NCBI RefSeq assembly: GCF_000002995.4 | Contig: NW_025062398.1 | Span: 1 to 15,463 of the forward strand | Reading direction: 5' to 3' | From: Brugia malayi | Taxonomy: Eukaryota > Nematoda > Chromadorea > Rhabditida > Onchocercidae | Length of the DNA: 15,463 nt | Part shown: one piece after another, positions 9,501 to 15,463 of the stretch | How the letters are laid out: each line of letters starts with the position of its first letter | Position numbering within the stretch: position 1 is the stretch's first letter | The notes under the pieces: generated by a model | Database searches by the model: none | The model's input: only the letters and a program-made list of their open reading frames with translations | What the model was told of the DNA's origin: nothing | Position numbers and translations under genes: made by a program

Positions 9501-12500
9501 AATTGAAAGTTTTATTAATTTTGCTGATAAATTTATGCGCAAAACTAAATTACAAAGGCGTATTTTAATATTTAAACTATAAAATGACAACACAATATAG
9601 GATCAGCACTGGTACAATGCACGTAACATAGTCAATTAGGTTCAAAATAAGCTTTTTTTAGCAGTTTTGGAACTTAATTAAAATTAAAATTGATAAATTA
9701 GAACCAATTTCCTTGTCTAATGTAAGAAAACTATAACAAATTTTAAAAAATTACAAAATTCAAATTTGAATTTAAATTTAATTTAAATTCTTAAATTGAA
9801 TTAAAATCATGATTAATTGAAAGTTTTATTAATTTTGCTGATAAATTTATGCGCAAAACTTAATTACAAAGGCGTATTTTAATATTTAAACTATAAAATG
9901 ACAACACAATATAGGATCAGCACTGGTACAATGCACGTAACATAGTCAATTAGGTTCAAAATAAGCTTTTTTTTAGCAGTTTTGGAACTTAATTAAAATT
10001 AAAATTGATAAATTAGAACCAATTTCCTTGTCTAATGTAAGAAAACTATAACAAATTTTAAAATTTTTAAAAAATTCAAAATTTAAATTTGAATTTAAAT
10101 TTAATTTAAATTCTTAAATTGAATTAAAATCATGATTAATTGAAAGTTTTATTAATTTTGCTGATAAATTTATGCGCAAAACTAAATTACAAAGGCGTAT
10201 TTTAATATTTAAACTATAAAATGACAACACAATATAGGATCAGCACTGGTACAATGCACGTAACATAGTCAATTAGGTTCAAAATAAGCTTTTTTTAGCA
10301 GTTTTGGAACTTAATTAAAATTAAAATTGATAAATTAGAACCAATTTCCTTGTCTAATGTAAGAAAACTATAACAAATTTTAAAATTTTAAAAAATTCAA
10401 AATTTAAATTTGAATTTAAATTTAATTTAAATTCTTAAATTGAATTAAAATCATGATTAATTGAAAGTTTTATTAATTTTGCTGATAAATTTATGCGCAA
10501 AACTAAATTACAAAGGCGTATTTTAATATTTAAACTATAAAATGACAACACAATATAGGATCAGCACTGGTACAATGCACGTAACATAGTCAATTAGGTT
10601 CAAAATAAGCTTTTTTTAGCAGTTTTGGAACTTAATTAAAATTAAAATTGATAAATTAGAACCAATTTCCTTGTCTAATGTAAGAAAACTATAACAAATT
10701 TTAAAAAATACAAAATTCAAATTTGAATTTAAATTTAATTTAAATTCTTAAATTGAATTAAAATCATGATTAATTGAAAGTTTTATTAATTTTGCTGATA
10801 AATTTATGCGCAAAACTAAATTACAAAGGCGTATTTTAATATTTAAACTATAAAATGACAACACAATATAGGATCAGCACTGGTACAATGCACGTAACAT
10901 AGTCAATTAGGTTCAAAATAAGCTTTTTTTTAGCAGTTTTGGAACTTAATTAAAATTAAAATTGATAAATTAGAACCAATTTCCTTGTCTAATGTAAGAA
11001 AACTATAACAAATTTTAAAATTTTAAAAAATTCAAAATTTAAATTTGAATTTAAATTTAATTTAAATTCTTAAATTGAATTAAAATCATGATTAATTGAA
11101 TGTTTTATTAATTTTGCTGATAAATTTATGCGCAAAACTTAATTACAAAGGCGTATTTTAATATTTAAACTATAAAATGACAACACAATATAGGATCAGC
11201 ACTGGTACAATGCACGTAACATAGTCAATTAGGTTCAAAATAAGCTTTTTTTTAGCAGTTTTGGAACTTAATTAAAATTAAAATTGATAAATTAGAACCA
11301 ATTTCCTTGTCTAATGTAAGAAAACTATAACAAATTTTAAAATTTTAAAAAATTCAAAATTTAAATTTGAATTTAAATTTAATTTAAATTCTTAAATTGA
11401 ATTAAAATCATGATTAATTGAAAGTTTTATTAATTTTGCTGATAAATTTATGCGCAAAACTAAATTACAAAGGCGTATTTTAATATTTAAACTATAAAAT
11501 GACAACACAATATAGGATCAGCACTGGTACAATGCACGTAACATAGTCAATTAGGTTCAAAATAAGCTTTTTTTAGCAGTTTTGGAACTTAATTAAAATT
11601 AAAATTGATAAATTAGAACCAATTTCCTTGTCTAATGTAAGAAAACTATAACAAATTTTAAATTTTTAAAAAATTCAAAATTTAAATTTGAATTTAAATT
11701 TAATTTAAATTCTTAAATTGAATTAAAATCATGATTAATTGAATGTTTTATTAATTTTGCTGATAAATTTATGCGCAAAACTAAATTACAAAGGCGTATT
11801 TTAATATTTAAACTATAAAATGACAACACAATATAGGATCAGCACTGGTACAATGCACGTAACATAGTCAATTAGGTTCAAAATAAGCTTTTTTTTAGCA
11901 GTTTTGGAACTTAATTAAAATTAAAATTGATAAATTAGAACCAATTTCCTTGTCTAATGTAAGAAAACTATAACAAATTTTAAATTTTTTAAAAAATTCA
12001 AAATTTAAATTTGAATTTAAATTTAATTTAAATTCTTAAATTGAATTAAAATCATGATTAATTGAAAGTTTTATTAATTTTGCTGATAAATTTATGCGCA
12101 AAACTAAATTACAAAGGCGTATTTTAATATTTAAACTATAAAATGACAACACAATATAGGATCAGCACTGGTACAATGCACGTAACATAGTCAATTAGGT
12201 TCAAAATAAGCTTTTTTTTAGCAGTTTTGGCAATTAATTAAAATTAAAATTGATAAATTAGAACCAATTTCCTTGTCTAATGTAAGAAAACTATAACAAA
12301 TTTTAAAAAATACAAAATTCAAATTTGAATTTAAATTTAATTTAAATTCTTAAATTGAATTAAAATCATGATTAATTGAAAGTTTTATTAATTTTGCTGA
12401 TAAATTTATGCGCAAAACTAAATTACAAAGGCGTATTTTAATATTTAAACTATAAAATGACAACACAATATAGGATCAGCACTGGTACAATGCACGTAAC

Positions 12501-13114
12501 ATAGTCAATTAGGTTCAAAATAAGCTTTTTTTAGCAGTTTTGGAACTTAATTAAAATTAAAATTGATAAATTAGAACCAATTTCCTTGTCTAATGTAAGA
12601 AAACTATAACAAATTTTAAAATTTTTAAAAAATTCAAAATTTAAATTTGAATTTAAATTTAATTTAAATTCTTAAATTGAACTAAAATCATGATTAATTG
12701 AATGTTTTATTAATTTTGCTGATAAATTTATGCGCAAAACTTAATTACAAAGGCGTATTTTAATATTTAAACTATAAAATGACAACACAATATAGGATCA
12801 GCACTGGTACAATGCACGTAACATAGTCAATTAGGTTCAAAATAAGCTTTTTTTTAGCAGTTTTGGAACTTAATTAAAATTAAAATTGATAAATTAGAAC
12901 CAATTTCCTTGTCTAATGTAAGAAAACTATAACAAATTTTAAAAAATTCAAAATTTAAATTTGAATTTAAATTTAATTTAAATTCTTAAATTGAACTAAA
13001 ATCATGATTAATTGAATGTTTTATTAATTTTGCTGATAAATTTATGCGCAAAACTAAATTACAAAGGCGTATTTTAATATTTAAACTATAAAATGACAAC
13101 ACAATATAGGATCA

Positions 13115-13750
13115 GCACTGGTACAATGCACGTAACATAGTCAATTAGGTTCAAAATAAGCTTTTTTTTAGCAGTTTTGGAACTTAATTAAAATTAAAAT
13201 TGATAAATTAGAACCAATTTCCTTGTCTAATGTAAGAAAACTATAACAAATTTTAAAATTTTTAAAAAATTCAAAATTTAAATTTGAATTTAAATTTAAT
13301 TTAAATTCTTAAATTGAACTAAAATCATGATTAATTGAATGTTTTATTGATTTTGCTGATAAATTAATGCGCAAAACTAAATTACAAAGGCGTATTTTAA
13401 TATTTAAACTATAAAATGACAACACAATATAGGACCAGCACTGGTACAATGCACGTAACATAGTCAATTAGGTTCAAAATAAGCTTTTTTTAGCAGTTTT
13501 GGCAATTAATTAAAATTAAAATTGATAAATTAGAACCAATTTCCTTGTCTAATGTAAGAAAACTATAACAAATTTTAAAAAATACAAAATTCAAATTTGA
13601 ATTTAAATTTAATTTAAATTCTTAAATTGAATTAAAATCATGATTAATTGAAAGTTTTATTAATTTTGCTGATAAATTTATGCGCAAAACTAAATTACAA
13701 AGGCGTATTTTAATATTTAAACTATAAAATGACAACACAATATAGGATCA
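13115..13750 (+). repeat. Units 42-43: two-unit haplotype shared with units 2-3
   Basis: Right-hand partner of 366-1002. Unit 42 is closer to the distant unit 2 (one difference) than to its neighbour unit 41, which has the octamer deletion, TATTAATT rather than TATTGATT, and AAATTTATG rather than AAATTAATG. The start of the same pair recurs, in decayed form, at units 48-49. Confidence 0.7.
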
Positions 13751-14073
13751 GCACTGGTACAATGCACGTAACATAGTCAATTAGGTTCAAAATAAGCTTT
13801 TTTTTAGCAGTTTTGGAACTTAATTAAAATTAAAATTGATAAATTAGAACCAATTTCCTTGTCTAATGTAAGAAAACTATAACAAATTTTAAATTTTTAA
13901 AAAATTCAAAATTTAAATTTGAATTTAAATTTAATTTAAATTCTTAAATTGAACTAAAATCATGATTAATTGAATGTTTTATTAATTTTGCTGATAAATT
14001 TATGCGCAAAACTTAATTACAAAGGCTTATTTTAATATTTAAACTATAAAATGACAACACAATATAGGATCCA

Positions 14074-15463
14074 GCACTGGTACAATGCACGTAACATAGT
14101 CAATTAGGTTCAAAATAAGCTTTTTTTTAGCAGTTTTGGAACTTAATTAAAATTAAAATTGATAAATTAGAACCAATTTCCTTGTCTAATGTAAGAAAAC
14201 TATAACAAATTTTAAATTTTTAAAAAATTCAAAATTTAAATTTGAATTTAAATTTAATTTAAATTCTTAAATTGAACTAAAATCATGATTAATTGAATGT
14301 TTTATTATTTTGCTGATAAATTAATGCGCAAAACTAAATTACAAAGGCGTATTTTAATATTTAAACTATAAAATGACAACACAATATAGGATCAGCACTG
14401 GTACAATGCACGTAACATAGTCAATTAGGTTCAAAATAAGCTTTTTTTAGCAGTTTTGGCAATTAATTAAAATTAAATTGATAAATTAGAACCAATTTCC
14501 TTGTCTAATGTAAGAAAACTATAACAAATTTTAAATTTTTAAAAAATTCAAAATTTAAATTTGAATTTAAATTTAATTTAAATTCTTAAATTGAATTAAA
14601 ATCATGATTAATTGAAAGTTTTATTAATTTTGCTGATAAATTTATGCGCAAAACTAAATTACAAAGGCGTATTTTAATATTTAAACTATAAAATGACAAC
14701 ACAATATAGGATCAGCACTGGTACAATGCACGTAACATAGTCAATTAGGTTCAAAATAAGCTTTTTTTTAGCAGTTTTGGAACTAAATTAAAATTAAATT
14801 GATAAATTAGAACCAATTTCCTTGTCTAATGTAAGAAAACTATAACAAATTTTAAATTTTTAAAAAATTCAAAATTTAAATTTGAATTTAAATTTAATTT
14901 AATTCTTAAATTGAATCCAAATCATGATTAATTGAATGTTTTATTGATTTTGCTGATAAATTGAACGTATAATACTAATTACAAAGGGTATTTTAATATT
15001 TAAACTATAAAATGACAACACAATATAGGATCCAGCACTGGTACAATGCACGTAACATAGTCAATTAGGTTCAAAATAAGCTTTTTTTTAGCAGTTTTGG
15101 AACTTAATTAAAATTAAAATTGATAAATATGAACCAATTTCCTTGTCTAATGTAAGAAAACTATAACAAATTTTAAAATTTTTAAAAAATTTTAAAATTT
15201 AAATTTGAATTTAAATTTATTACAAATTCTTAATTGAATTAAAATCATGATTAATTGAATGTTTTATTGATTTTGCTGATAAATTAATGCGCAAACTAAA
15301 TTACAAAGCGTAATTTTAATATTTAAACTATAAAATGAACACAATATAGGACCAGCACTGGTACAATGCACGTAACATAGTCAATTAGGTTCAAAATAAG
15401 CTTTTTTTAGCAGTTTTGGCAATTAATTAATTTAAAATTGATAAATTAGAACCAATTTCCTTG
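14074..15463 (+). repeat. Decaying right-end units 45-49
   Basis: Changes absent from the interior accumulate here: TTATTATTTTG in unit 45; AAATTAAATTG in units 46 and 47; GGAACTAAATT, GAATCCAAATC and a scrambled GAACGTATAATAC in place of the TGCGCA region in unit 47 (near 14963-14975), with GGGTA for GGCGTA; in unit 48, TATGAACC, AAAAAATTTTAAAATT, TTTATTACAAATTC, GCGCAAACT and AAAGCGTAA; AAAATGAACAC just before unit 49, and TTAATTTAAAATTG in unit 49. The invariant 49-bp block is intact throughout. Unequal exchange reaches array edges less often, so this gradient suggests the edge is near. Confidence 0.7.
15355..15463 (+). repeat. Partial trailing satellite unit 49
   Basis: The first 109 bases of a unit: GGACC junction just upstream, intact invariant block, T7, GGCAATTAATT, then a slightly altered AATTTAAAATTG. 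It stops inside the second conserved block (TTTCCTTG). Satellite sequence therefore continues past the window edge or the contig was cut there. Confidence 0.9.

Larger units (their letters stand above)
1..15463. repeat. AT-rich ~319-bp tandem satellite array
   Basis: Forty-eight complete units plus two partial ones, all in the same orientation, with no gap or foreign insert. Units phased on GCACTGG start at 40, 366, 689, 1003, 1315, 1628, 1949, 2270, 2593, 2914, 3228, 3549, 3871, 4194, 4509, 4821, 5143, 5464, 5786, 6099, 6419, 6734, 7056, 7377, 7697, 8020, 8334, 8654, 8967, 9289, 9606, 9920, 10243, 10564, 10877, 11199, 11521, 11842, 12165, 12479, 12801, 13115, 13438, 13751, 14074, 14395, 14715, 15035 and 15355 (units 1-49). 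Short units (312-315 bp) are 3, 4, 5, 10, 14, 15, 19, 21, 26, 28, 31, 34, 39, 41 and 43; unit 30 is 317 bp; the rest are 320-326 bp. Adjacent units differ by a few substitutions and small indels, the pattern expected of an array homogenised by unequal exchange and gene conversion. Family and host are not recognised; eukaryotic heterochromatin is the best reading. Confidence 0.98.
11521..15463 (+). repeat. Three-unit higher-order repeat segment (units 37-49)
   Basis: The T-run after AAGC has lengths 7,8,8,7,8,8,7,8,8,7,8,8,7 across units 37-49: T7 at units 37, 40, 43, 46 and 49, T8 elsewhere. T7 units start at 11521, 12479, 13438, 14395 and 15355, spaced 957-960 bp. Independent markers agree at the right end: GGCAATTAATT in units 43, 46 and 49; GGATCC before units 45 and 48; AAATTAATGCGC in units 42, 45 and 48. 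The full set of markers is not perfectly periodic (for example, GGCAATT is also in unit 39), so this is a young or partly scrambled higher-order repeat. Confidence 0.75.

Noticed and set aside
1..15463. CRISPR array
   Set aside because: The whole ~319-bp unit is conserved, so there are no short repeats separated by unique spacers.
1..15463. Transposon or LTR element inserted in the array
   Set aside because: Every unit boundary is continuous, with spacing of 312-326 bp and no foreign sequence or terminal repeats.

Overview
The whole window is one uninterrupted tandem array of an AT-rich satellite DNA. Phased on the motif GCACTGG, it holds 48 complete head-to-tail units of about 319 bp (range 312-326), with a partial unit at each end (1-39 and 15355-15463). 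One hand-counted unit (3228-3548) has 65 G/C in 321 bases, about 20% GC. No gene, RNA gene, transposon, CRISPR array or non-satellite sequence was found on either strand.

Organism: long homogeneous arrays of roughly 300-bp units with this composition are typical of eukaryotic heterochromatin (centromeric, pericentromeric or subtelomeric), for example in insects and plants. I do not recognise the family and cannot name a species. There is no telomere repeat and no obvious CENP-B-box-like motif.

Unit layout from GCACTGG: (a) a block of about 49 bp, the most GC-rich part, unchanged in all 49 copies by eye; (b) a T7/T8/T9 run after an AAGCTT site; (c) an AT stretch that is either GGAACTT or GGCAA(A)TT; (d) a second conserved stretch with CCAAT; (e) an AT-only palindromic tract whose length defines long (320-326 bp) and short (312-315 bp) units; (f) a moderately variable part with TGCGCA; (g) a TATAAAA-containing stretch leading into the next unit.

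Array layout: units 1-2 (40-688) are atypical; units 5-8 (1315-2592) are nearly copied by units 10-13 (2914-4193) at a five-unit spacing; the middle is well homogenised, with loose groups of three; units 37-49 (11521-15463) follow a clean three-unit higher-order period of about 958 bp; units 45-49 (14074 onward) decay increasingly, suggesting that an array edge lies near or just beyond the right end. Units 2-3 and 42-43 share a two-unit haplotype differing at only about two positions although 12.7 kb apart, so array ends resemble each other more than their neighbours. I see no new enzymatic or defence system here. The interest lies in the higher-order structure, the unusually constrained block, and a visible series of intermediates between long and short units.
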